A stretch of 64,000 bases of DNA from Loxodes magnus (taxonomy: Eukaryota; Ciliophora; Karyorelictea; Loxodida; Loxodidae): the NCBI GenBank assembly GCA_946699065.1, contig CAMPDV010000106.1, positions 1-64,000 on the forward strand, in the 5' to 3' direction. The position numbers were made by a program, and so were the translations under genes. The stretch's first letter is position 1. The number at the start of each line of letters is the position of its first letter. Below, one piece after another: positions 41,576 through 53,772 of this stretch. The notes under the pieces were generated by a model. It made no database searches, was not told the origin of the DNA, and saw nothing but the letters and a program-made list of their open reading frames with translations.

Positions 41576-44500
41576 TGTGTGTGACCACTCATGGTCTTAC
41601 AGGTACCTGTCTTGACGTCCCATAGTCTCACCGTCTAATCTACACTTCCCGATACGATGAACTCTGAATCACTGGATATAGCCACAGCAGATACCTAATT
41701 TGTGTGACCACTCATGGTCTTACAGGTACCTGTCTTGACGTCCCATAGCCTCACCGTCTAATCTAAACTTCCCGATACGATGAACTCTGAATCACTGGAT
41801 ATAGCCACAGCAGATACCTAATTTGTGTGACCACTCATGGTCTTAAAGGTACCTGTCTTGACGTCCCATAGTCTCACCGTCTAATCTACACTTCCCGATA
41901 CGATGAACTCTGAATTACTGGATATAGCCACAGCAGATACCTAATTTGTGTGACCACTCATGGTCTTACAGGTACCTGTCTTGACGTCCCATAGTCTCAC
42001 CTTCTAATCTACACTTCCCGATACGATGAACTCTGAATCACTGGATATAGCCACAGCAGATACCTAATTTGTGTGACCACTCATGGTCTTACAGGTACCT
42101 GTCTTGACGTCCCATAGTCTCACCGTCAAATCTACACTTCCCGATACGATGAACTCTGAATCACTGGATATAGCCACAGCATATACATAACTAGTGTGAC
42201 CACTCATGGTCTTACAGGTACCTGTCTTGACGTCCCATAGTCTCACCGTCTAATCTGCACTTCCCGATACGATGAACTCTGAATCACTGGATATAGCCAC
42301 AGCAGATACCTAATTTGAGTGACCACTCATGGTCTTACAGGTACCTGTCTTGACGTCCCATAGTCTCACCGTCTTATCATAACTTCCCGATACGATGAAC
42401 TCTGAATTACTGGATATAGCCACAGCATATACATAACTAGTGTGACCACTCATGGTCTTACAGGTACCTGTCTTGACGTCCCATAGTCTCACCGTCTAAT
42501 CTACACTTCCCGATACGATGAACTCTGAATTACTGGATATAGCCACAGCAGATACCTAATTTGTGTGACCACTCATGGTCTTACAGGTACCTGTCTTGAC
42601 GTCCCATAGCCTCACCGTCTAATCTAAACTTCCCGATACGATGAACTCTGAATCACTGGATATAGCCACAGCAGATACCTAATTTGTGTGACCACTCATG
42701 GTCTTAAAGGTACCAGTCTTGACGTCCCATAGTCTCACCGTCTAATCTACACTTCCCGATACGATGAACTCTGAATCACTGGATATAGCCACAGCATATA
42801 CCTAATTTGTGTGACCACTCATGGTCTTAAAGGTACCAGTCTTGACGTCCCATAGTCTCACCGTCTAATCTACACTTCCCGATACGATGAACTCTGAATC
42901 ACTGGATATAGCCACAGCAGATACCTAATTTGTGTGACCACTCATGGTCTTACAGGTACCAGTCTTGACGTCCCATAGTCTCACCGTCTAATCTAAACTT
43001 CCCGATACGATGAACTCTGAATTACTGGATATAGCCACAGCATATACCTAATTTGTGTGACCACTCATGGTCTTAAAGGTACCAGTCTTGACGTCCCATA
43101 GTCTCACCGTCTAATCTACACTTCCCGATACGATGAACTCTGAATCACTGGATATAGCCACAGCAGATACATAATGTGTGTGACCACTCATGGTCTTACA
43201 GGTACCTGTCTTGACGTCCCATAGTCTCACCTTCTAATCTGCACTTCCCGATACGATGAACTCTGAATCACTGGATATAGCCACAGCAGATACCTAATTT
43301 GTGTGACCACTCATGGTCTTAAAGGTACCAGTCTTGACGTCCCATAGTCTCACCGTCTAATCTACACTTCCCGATACGATGAACTCTGAATCACTGGATA
43401 TAGCCACAGCAGATACCTAATTTGTGTGACCACTCATGGTCTTACAGGTACCTGTCTTGACGTCCCATAGTCTCACCGTCAAATCTACACTTCCCGATAC
43501 GATGAACTCTGAATCACTGGATATAGCCACAGCATATACATAACTAGTGTGACCACTCATGGTCTTACAGGTACCTGTCTTGACGTCCCATAGTCTCACC
43601 GTCTAATCTGCACTTCCCGATACGATGAACTCTGAATCACTGGATATAGCCACAGCAGATACCTAATTTGAGTGACCACTCATGGTCTTACAGGTACCTG
43701 TCTTGACGTCCCATAGTCTCACCGTCTTATCATAACTTCCCGATACGATGAACTCTGAATTACTGGATATAGCCACAGCATATACATAACTAGTGTGACC
43801 ACTCATGGTCTTACAGGTACCTGTCTTGACGTCCCATAGTCTCACCGTCTAATCTACACTTCCCGATACGATGAACTCTGAATTACTGGATATAGCCACA
43901 GCAGATACCTAATTTGTGTGACCACTCATGGTCTTACAGGTACCTGTCTTGACGTCCCATAGCCTCACCGTCTAATCTAAACTTCCCGATACGATGAACT
44001 CTGAATCACTGGATATAGCCACAGCAGATACCTAATTTGTGTGACCACTCATGGTCTTAAAGGTACCAGTCTTGACGTCCCATAGTCTCACCGTCTAATC
44101 TACACTTCCCGATACGATGAACTCTGAATCACTGGATATAGCCACAGCATATACCTAATTTGTGTGACCACTCATGGTCTTAAAGGTACCAGTCTTGACG
44201 TCCCATAGTCTCACCGTCTAATCTACACTTCCCGATACGATGAACTCTGAATCACTGGATATAGCCACAGCAGATACCTAATTTGTGTGACCACTCATGG
44301 TCTTACAGGTACCAGTCTTGACGTCCCATAGTCTCACCGTCTAATCTAAACTTCCCGATACGATGAACTCTGAATTACTGGATATAGCCACAGCATATAC
44401 CTAATTTGTGTGACCACTCATGGTCTTAAAGGTACCAGTCTTGACGTCCCATAGTCTCACCGTCAAATCTACACTTCCCGATACGATGAACTCTGAATCA

Positions 44501-47500
44501 CTGGATATAGCCACAGCAGATACATAATGTGTGTGACCACTCATGGTCTTACAGGTACCTGTCTTGACGTCCCATAGTCTCACCTTCTAATCTGCACTTC
44601 CCGATACGATGAACTCTGAATCACTGGATATAGCCACAGATCTTACATAACTAGTGTGACCACTCATGGTCTTACAGGTACCTGTCTTGACGTCCCATAG
44701 TCTCACCGTCTAATCTACACTTCCCGATACGATGAACTCTGAATCACTGGATATAGCCACAGCAGATACCTAATGTGTGTGACCACTCATGGTCTTACAG
44801 GTACCTGTCTTGACGTCCCATAGTCTCACCGTCAAATCTACACTTCCAGATACGATGAACTCTGAATTACTGGATATAGCCACAGCATATACATAACTAG
44901 TGTGACCACTCATGGTCTTACAGGTACCTGTCTTGACGTCCCATAGTCTCACCGTCTAATCTACACTTCCCGATACGATGAACTCTGAATCACTGGATAT
45001 AGCCACAGCAGATACCTAATTTGTGTGACCACTCATGGTCTTAAAGATACCTGTCTTGACGTCCCATAGTCTCACCGTCTTATCATAACTTCCCGATACG
45101 ATGAACTCTGAATTACTGGATATAGCCACAGCATATACATAATGTGTGTGACCACTCATGGTCTTACAGGTACCAGTCTTGACGTCCCATAGTCTCACCG
45201 TCTAATCTGCACTTCCAGATACGATGAACTCTGAATTACTGGATATAGCCACAGCATATACATAACTAGTGTGACCACTCATGGTCTTACAGGTACCTGT
45301 CTTGACGTCCCATAGTCTCACCGTCTAATCTACACTTCCCGATACGATGAACTCTGAATCACTGGATATAGCCACAGCAGATACCTAATTTGTGTGACCA
45401 CTCATGGTCTTAAAGATACCTGTCTTGACGTCCCATAGTCTCACCGTCTTATCATAACTTCCCGATACGATGAACTCTGAATTACTGGATATAGCCACAG
45501 CATATACATAATGTGTGTGACCACTCATTGTCTTACAGGTACCAGTCTTGACGTCCCATAGTCTCACCGTCTAATCTACACTTCCCGATACGATGAACTC
45601 TGAATCACTGAATATAGCCACAGCATATACATAATGTGTGTGACCACTCATGGTCTTACAGGTACCTGTCTTGACGTCCCATAGTCTCACCGTCTAATCT
45701 GCACTTCCCGATACGATGAACTCTGAATCACTGGATATAGCCACAGCAGATACCTAATTTGAGTGACCACTCATGGTCTTACAGGTACCAGTCTTGACGT
45801 CCCATAGTCTCACCGTCTAATCTACACTTCCCGATACGATGAACTCTGAATTACTGGATATAGCCACAGCATATACCTAATTTGTGTGACCACTCATGGT
45901 CTTACAGGTACCAGTCTTGACGTCCCATAGTCTCACCGTCTAATCTACACTTCCCGATACGATGAACTCTGAATTACTGGATATAGCCACAGCAGATACC
46001 TAATTTGTGTGACCACTCATGGTCTTACAGGTACCTGTCTTGACGTCCCATAGCCTCACCGTCTAATCTAAACTTCCCGATACGATGAACTCTGAATCAC
46101 TGGATATAGCCACAGCAGATACCTAATTTGTGTGACCACTCATGGTCTTAAAGGTACCAGTCTTGACGTCCCATAGTCTCACCGTCTAATCTACACTTCC
46201 CGATACGATGAACTCTGAATCACTGGATATAGCCACAGCATATACATAATGTGTGTGACCACTCATGGTCTTACAGGTACCTGTCTTGACGTCCCATAGT
46301 CTCACCGTCTAATCTACACTTCCCGATACGATGAACTCTGAATCACTGGATATAGCCACAGCAGATACCTAATTTGTGTGACCACTCATGGTCTTACAGG
46401 TACCTGTCTTGACGTCCCATAGCCTCACCGTCTAATCTAAACTTCCCGATACGATGAACTCTGAATCACTGGATATAGCCACAGCAGATACCTAATTTGT
46501 GTGACCACTCATGGTCTTAAAGGTACCTGTCTTGACGTCCCATAGTCTCACCGTCTAATCTACACTTCCCGATACGATGAACTCTGAATTACTGGATATA
46601 GCCACAGCAGATACCTAATTTGTGTGACCACTCATGGTCTTACAGGTACCTGTCTTGACGTCCCATAGTCTCACCTTCTAATCTACACTTCCCGATACGA
46701 TGAACTCTGAATCACTGGATATAGCCACAGCAGATACCTAATTTGTGTGACCACTCATGGTCTTACAGGTACCTGTCTTGACGTCCCATAGTCTCACCGT
46801 CAAATCTACACTTCCCGATACGATGAACTCTGAATCACTGGATATAGCCACAGCATATACATAACTAGTGTGACCACTCATGGTCTTACAGGTACCTGTC
46901 TTGACGTCCCATAGTCTCACCGTCTAATCTGCACTTCCCGATACGATGAACTCTGAATCACTGGATATAGCCACAGCAGATACCTAATTTGAGTGACCAC
47001 TCATGGTCTTACAGGTACCTGTCTTGACGTCCCATAGTCTCACCGTCTTATCATAACTTCCCGATACGATGAACTCTGAATTACTGGATATAGCCACAGC
47101 ATATACATAACTAGTGTGACCACTCATGGTCTTACAGGTACCTGTCTTGACGTCCCATAGTCTCACCGTCTAATCTACACTTCCCGATACGATGAACTCT
47201 GAATTACTGGATATAGCCACAGCAGATACCTAATTTGTGTGACCACTCATGGTCTTACAGGTACCTGTCTTGACGTCCCATAGCCTCACCGTCTAATCTA
47301 AACTTCCCGATACGATGAACTCTGAATCACTGGATATAGCCACAGCAGATACCTAATTTGTGTGACCACTCATGGTCTTAAAGGTACCAGTCTTGACGTC
47401 CCATAGTCTCACCGTCTAATCTACACTTCCCGATACGATGAACTCTGAATCACTGGATATAGCCACAGCATATACCTAATTTGTGTGACCACTCATGGTC

Positions 47501-50500
47501 TTAAAGGTACCAGTCTTGACGTCCCATAGTCTCACCGTCTAATCTACACTTCCCGATACGATGAACTCTGAATCACTGGATATAGCCACAGCAGATACCT
47601 AATTTGTGTGACCACTCATGGTCTTACAGGTACCAGTCTTGACGTCCCATAGTCTCACCGTCTAATCTAAACTTCCCGATACGATGAACTCTGAATTACT
47701 GGATATAGCCACAGCATATACCTAATTTGTGTGACCACTCATGGTCTTAAAGGTACCAGTCTTGACGTCCCATAGTCTCACCGTCTAATCTACACTTCCC
47801 GATACGATGAACTCTGAATCACTGGATATAGCCACAGCAGATACATAATGTGTGTGACCACTCATGGTCTTACAGGTACCTGTCTTGACGTCCCATAGTC
47901 TCACCTTCTAATCTGCACTTCCCGATACGATGAACTCTGAATCACTGGATATAGCCACAGCAGATACCTAATTTGTGTGACCACTCATGGTCTTAAAGGT
48001 ACCAGTCTTGACGTCCCATAGTCTCACCGTCTAATCTACACTTCCCGATACGATGAACTCTGAATCACTGGATATAGCCACAGCAGATACCTAATTTGTG
48101 TGACCACTCATGGTCTTACAGGTACCTGTCTTGACGTCCCATAGTCTCACCGTCAAATCTACACTTCCCGATACGATGAACTCTGAATCACTGGATATAG
48201 CCACAGCATATACATAACTAGTGTGACCACTCATGGTCTTACAGGTACCTGTCTTGACGTCCCATAGTCTCACCGTCTAATCTGCACTTCCCGATACGAT
48301 GAACTCTGAATCACTGGATATAGCCACAGCAGATACCTAATTTGAGTGACCACTCATGGTCTTACAGGTACCTGTCTTGACGTCCCATAGTCTCACCGTC
48401 TTATCATAACTTCCCGATACGATGAACTCTGAATTACTGGATATAGCCACAGCATATACATAACTAGTGTGACCACTCATGGTCTTACAGGTACCTGTCT
48501 TGACGTCCCATAGTCTCACCGTCTAATCTACACTTCCCGATACGATGAACTCTGAATTACTGGATATAGCCACAGCAGATACCTAATTTGTGTGACCACT
48601 CATGGTCTTACAGGTACCTGTCTTGACGTCCCATAGCCTCACCGTCTAATCTAAACTTCCCGATACGATGAACTCTGAATCACTGGATATAGCCACAGCA
48701 GATACCTAATTTGTGTGACCACTCATGGTCTTAAAGGTACCAGTCTTGACGTCCCATAGTCTCACCGTCTAATCTACACTTCCCGATACGATGAACTCTG
48801 AATCACTGGATATAGCCACAGCATATACCTAATTTGTGTGACCACTCATGGTCTTAAAGGTACCAGTCTTGACGTCCCATAGTCTCACCGTCTAATCTAC
48901 ACTTCCCGATACGATGAACTCTGAATCACTGGATATAGCCACAGCAGATACCTAATTTGTGTGACCACTCATGGTCTTACAGGTACCAGTCTTGACGTCC
49001 CATAGTCTCACCGTCTAATCTAAACTTCCCGATACGATGAACTCTGAATTACTGGATATAGCCACAGCATATACCTAATTTGTGTGACCACTCATGGTCT
49101 TAAAGGTACCAGTCTTGACGTCCCATAGTCTCACCGTCAAATCTACACTTCCCGATACGATGAACTCTGAATCACTGGATATAGCCACAGCAGATACATA
49201 ATGTGTGTGACCACTCATGGTCTTACAGGTACCTGTCTTGACGTCCCATAGTCTCACCTTCTAATCTGCACTTCCCGATACGATGAACTCTGAATCACTG
49301 GATATAGCCACAGATCTTACATAACTAGTGTGACCACTCATGGTCTTACAGGTACCTGTCTTGACGTCCCATAGTCTCACCGTCTAATCTACACTTCCCG
49401 ATACGATGAACTCTGAATCACTGGATATAGCCACAGCAGATACCTAATGTGTGTGACCACTCATGGTCTTACAGGTACCTGTCTTGACGTCCCATAGTCT
49501 CACCGTCAAATCTACACTTCCAGATACGATGAACTCTGAATTACTGGATATAGCCACAGCATATACATAACTAGTGTGACCACTCATGGTCTTACAGGTA
49601 CCTGTCTTGACGTCCCATAGTCTCACCGTCTAATCTACACTTCCCGATACGATGAACTCTGAATCACTGGATATAGCCACAGCAGATACCTAATTTGTGT
49701 GACCACTCATGGTCTTAAAGATACCTGTCTTGACGTCCCATAGTCTCACCGTCTTATCATAACTTCCCGATACGATGAACTCTGAATTACTGGATATAGC
49801 CACAGCATATACATAATGTGTGTGACCACTCATGGTCTTACAGGTACCAGTCTTGACGTCCCATAGTCTCACCGTCTAATCTGCACTTCCAGATACGATG
49901 AACTCTGAATTACTGGATATAGCCACAGCATATACATAACTAGTGTGACCACTCATGGTCTTACAGGTACCTGTCTTGACGTCCCATAGTCTCACCGTCT
50001 AATCTACACTTCCCGATACGATGAACTCTGAATCACTGGATATAGCCACAGCAGATACCTAATTTGTGTGACCACTCATGGTCTTAAAGATACCTGTCTT
50101 GACGTCCCATAGTCTCACCGTCTTATCATAACTTCCCGATACGATGAACTCTGAATTACTGGATATAGCCACAGCATATACATAATGTGTGTGACCACTC
50201 ATTGTCTTACAGGTACCAGTCTTGACGTCCCATAGTCTCACCGTCTAATCTACACTTCCCGATACGATGAACTCTGAATCACTGAATATAGCCACAGCAT
50301 ATACATAATGTGTGTGACCACTCATGGTCTTACAGGTACCTGTCTTGACGTCCCATAGTCTCACCGTCTAATCTGCACTTCCCGATACGATGAACTCTGA
50401 ATCACTGGATATAGCCACAGCAGATACCTAATTTGAGTGACCACTCATGGTCTTACAGGTACCTGTCTTGACGTCCCATAGTCTCACCGTCTAATCTACA

Positions 50501-50644
50501 CTTCCCGATACGATGAACTCTGAATTACTGGATATAGCCACAGCATATACCTAATTTGTGTGACCACTCATGGTCTTACAGGTACCAGTCTTGACGTCCC
50601 ATAGTCTCACCGTCTAATCTACACTTCCCGATACGATGAACTCT
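41240..50644 (-). repeat. 38-unit (4,674 bp) tandem higher-order duplication
   Basis: All eight open pieces between 42,064 and 45,567 recur with identical translation exactly 4,674 bp later, between 46,738 and 50,241, and nucleotide markers agree from about 41,240/45,914 to 45,787/50,461. After that only scattered differences appear to about 45,970/50,644. The first copy is therefore about 41,240-45,913 and the second 45,914-50,6xx. This is the largest clear higher-order repeat in the window. Confidence 0.85.
42005..44640 (-). repeat. 11-unit (1,353 bp) duplication nested in the 4,674 bp repeat
   Basis: About 42,005-43,357 matches 43,358-44,640 at offset 1,353, with one difference at residue 25 (TAG near 43,111 versus TTG near 44,464). 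The same pair of units (Leu25 unit followed by Tyr23-Lys25 unit) is also at 46,738, 48,091 and 51,781. The 11-unit event preceded the 38-unit one, since both large copies contain it. Confidence 0.8.
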
Positions 50645-51213
50645 GAATTAAAGGATATAGCCACAGCAGATACCTAATTTGTGTGACCACTCATGGTCTT
50701 ACAGGTACCTGTCTTGACGTCCCATAGTCTCACCGTCTAATCTACACTTCCCGATACGATGAACTCTGAATTACTGGATATAGCCACAGCATATACCTAA
50801 TTTGTGTGACCACTCATGGTCTTACAGGTACCAGTCTTGACGTCCCATAGTCTCACCGTCTAATCTACACTTCCCGATACGATGAACTCTGAATTAAAGG
50901 ATATAGCCACAGCAGATACCTAATTTGTGTGACCACTCATGGTCTTACAGGTACCAGTCTTGACGTCCCATAGCCTCACCGTCTAATCTAAACTTCCCGA
51001 TACGATGAACTCTGAATCACTGGATATAGCCACAGCAGATACCTAATTTGTGTGACCACTCATGGTCTTAAAGGTACCAGTCTTGACGTCCCATAGTCTC
51101 ACCGTCTAATCTACACTTCCCGATACGATGAACTCTGAATTACTGGATATAGCCACAGCAGATACATAACTAGTGTGACCACTCATGGTCTTACAGGTAC
51201 CTGTCTTGACGTC

Positions 51214-51216
51214 TCA
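51214..51216 (-). other. In-frame TGA replacing the WD tryptophan (third copy)
   Basis: Same change, but in a gatacataac Ser4-Tyr5 unit with no short unit nearby. It is the only TGA I found in the WD40 frame between 36,677 and 53,760. Confidence 0.88.
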
Positions 51217-52212
51217 TAGTCTCACCGTCTAATCTACACTTCCCGATACGATGAACTCTGAATCACTGGATATAGCCACAGCAGATACCTAATTTGTGTG
51301 ACCACTCATGGTCTTACAGGTACCAGTCTTGACGTCCCATAGTCTCACCGTCTAATCTAAACTTCCCGATACGATGAACTCTGAATTACTGGATATAGCC
51401 ACAGCATATACCTAATTTGTGTGACCACTCATGGTCTTACAGGTACCTGTCTTGACGTCCCATAGTCTCACCGTCTAATCTACACTTCCCGATACGATGA
51501 ACTCTGAATCACTGGATATAGCCACAGCAGATACCTAATTTGTGTGACCACTCATGGTCTTACAGGTACCTGTCTTGACGTCCCATAGCCTCACCGTCTA
51601 ATCTAAACTTCCCGATACGATGAACTCTGAATCACTGGATATAGCCACAGCAGATACCTAATTTGTGTGACCACTCATGGTCTTAAAGGTACCAGTCTTG
51701 ACGTCCCATAGTCTCACCGTCTAATCTACACTTCCCGATACGATGAACTCTGAATCACTGGATATAGCCACAGCAGATACCTAATTTGTGTGACCACTCA
51801 TGGTCTTACAGGTACCTGTCTTGACGTCCCATAGTCTCACCGTCAAATCTACACTTCCCGATACGATGAACTCTGAATCACTGGATATAGCCACAGCATA
51901 TACATAACTAGTGTGACCACTCATGGTCTTACAGGTACCTGTCTTGACGTCCCATAGTCTCACCGTCTAATCTACACTTCCCGATACGATGAACTCTGAA
52001 TCACTGGATATAGCCACAGCAGATACCTAATTTGAGTGACCACTCATGGTCTTACAGGTACCTGTCTTGACGTCCCATAGTCTCACCGTCTTATCATAAC
52101 TTCCCGATACGATGAACTCTGAATTACTGGATATAGCCACAGCATATACATAACTAGTGTGACCACTCATGGTCTTACAGGTACCTGTCTTGACGTCCCA
52201 TAGTCTCACCGT

Positions 52213-52578
52213 CTAATCTACACTTCCCGATACGATGAACTCTGAATTACTGGATATAGCCACTGCACATACATAACTAGTGTGACCACTCATGGTCTTA
52301 CAGGTACCTGTCTTGACGTCCCATAGTCTCACCGTCAAATCTGCACTTCCCGATACGATGAACTCTGAATTACTGGATATAGCCACAGCATATACATAAT
52401 GTGTGTGACCACTCATAGTCTTACAGCTACCTGTCTTGACGTCCCATAGTCTCACCGTCAAATCTACACTTCCCGATACGATGAACTCTGAATTACTGGA
52501 TATAGCCACAGATCTTACATAACTAGTGTGACCACTCATGGTCTTACAGGTACCTGTCTTGACGTCCCATAGTCTCAC
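52213..52578 (-). pseudogene. Stop-free WD40 segment, three units
   Basis: This is 121 codons in the same frame as the 262-codon segment, separated from it by a single TAG at residue 25 (52,579-52,581), and it ends at a TAG at 52,210-52,212. It contains private changes: a Thr36-to-Ser change with an ACT Thr39 (about 52,411-52,430) and a Cys7 unit. Those singletons suggest this island has escaped recent homogenisation. It begins at GTG Val27, so no real start exists. Confidence 0.3.
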
Positions 52579-52581
52579 CGT

Positions 52582-53370
52582 CTAATCTACACTTCCCGAT
52601 ACGATGAACTCTGAATTACTGGATATAGCCACAGCATATACATAATGTGTGTGACCACTCATGGTCTTACAGGTACCTGTCTTGACGTCCCATAGTCTCA
52701 CCGTCTTATCATAACTTCCCGATACGATGAACTCTGAATTACTGGATATAGCCACAGCATAAACATAATTTGTGTGACCACTCATGGTCTTACAGGTACC
52801 TGTCTTGACGTCCCATAGTCTCACCGTCAAATCTACACTTCCCGATACGATGAACTCTGAATTACTGGATATAGCCACAGCATATACATAATGTGTGTGA
52901 CCACTCATGGTCTTACAGGTACCTGTCTTGACGTCCCATAGTCTCACCGTCTTATCATAACTTCCCGATACGATGAACTCTGAATCACTGGATATAGCCA
53001 CAGCACATACATAACTAGTGTGACCACTCATGGTCTTACAGGTACCTGTCTTGACGTCCCATAGTCTCACCGTCAAATCTACACTTCCCGATACGATGAA
53101 CTCTGAATTACTGGATATAGCCACAGCATATACATAATGTGTGTGACCACTCATGGTCTTACAGGTACCAGTCTTGACGTCCCATAGTCTCACCGTCAAA
53201 TCTACACTTCCCGATACGATGAACTCTGAATTACTGGATATAGCCACAGCATATACATAACTAGTGTGACCACTCATGGTCTTACAGGTACCTGTCTTGA
53301 CGTCCCATAGTCTCACCGTCAAATCTAAACTTCCCGATACGATGAACTCTGAATCACTGGATATAGCCAC
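52582..53370 (-). CDS. Longest stop-free WD40 segment (262 codons, ~6.4 blades)
   Basis: Six and a half consecutive units are open here under the standard code, the longest open stretch in the window. Residue 5 is always TAT except in one N4-Y5 unit that is also sense, and residue 25 is TTG (Leu) or AAG (Lys, always with Tyr23). All tetrad residues H2, D24, T26 and W30 are intact. It is bounded by a TAG at residue 5 just upstream (53,377-53,379) and a TAG at residue 25 just downstream (52,579-52,581). The nominal first codon is the GTG of Val9, not a credible start, and there is no upstream regulatory sequence, so it is an open fragment rather than a gene. It may preserve the ancestral coding form of the unit. 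Together with 52,213-52,578 it nearly gives ten clean units. Confidence 0.3.
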   Translation of the reverse strand: MAISSDSEFIVSGSLDLTVRLWDVKTGTCKTMSGHTSYVYAVAISSNSEFIVSGSVDLTVRLWDVKTGTCKTMSGHTHYVYAVAISSNSEFIVSGSVDLTVRLWDVKTGTCKTMSGHTSYVCAVAISSDSEFIVSGSYDKTVRLWDVKTGTCKTMSGHTHYVYAVAISSNSEFIVSGSVDLTVRLWDVKTGTCKTMSGHTNYVYAVAISSNSEFIVSGSYDKTVRLWDVKTGTCKTMSGHTHYVYAVAISSNSEFIVSGSVD

Positions 53371-53760
53371 AGCAGATACCTAATTTGTGTGACCACTCAT
53401 GGTCTTACAGGTACCTGTCTTGACGTCCCATAGTCTCACCGTCAAATCTACACTTCCCGATACGATGAACTCTGAATTACTGGATATAGCCACAGCATAT
53501 ACATAACTAGTGTGACCACTCATTGTCTTACAGGTACCAGTCTTGACGTCCCATAGTCTCACCGTCTAATCTACACTTCCCGATACGATGAACTCTGAAT
53601 CACTGGATATAGCCACAGCATATACATAATGTGTGTGACCACTCATGGTCTTACAGGTACCTGTCTTGACGTCCCATAGTCTCACCGTCAAATCTACACT
53701 TCCCGATACGATGAACTCTGAATTACTGGATATAGCCACAGCATAAACATAATGTGTGTG

Positions 53761-53772
53761 ACCACATTGGTC
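53761..53772 (-). other. Short unit 15: one-base loss, frameshift
   Basis: The cataaacat / Phe37 haplotype. It closes the 17 kb constant-phase stretch. Confidence 0.9.

Larger units (their letters stand above)
36677..53760 (-). other. 17 kb stretch with constant WD40 frame
   Basis: No short unit lies between those at 36,665 and 53,761, so about 139 units share one frame. TAG codons at residues 5 and 25 still interrupt most units, and one TGA lies at 51,214-51,216. If TAG were a sense codon, the part from 36,677 to 51,213 would be about 4,800 codons with no stop that I could find. Confidence 0.7.
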
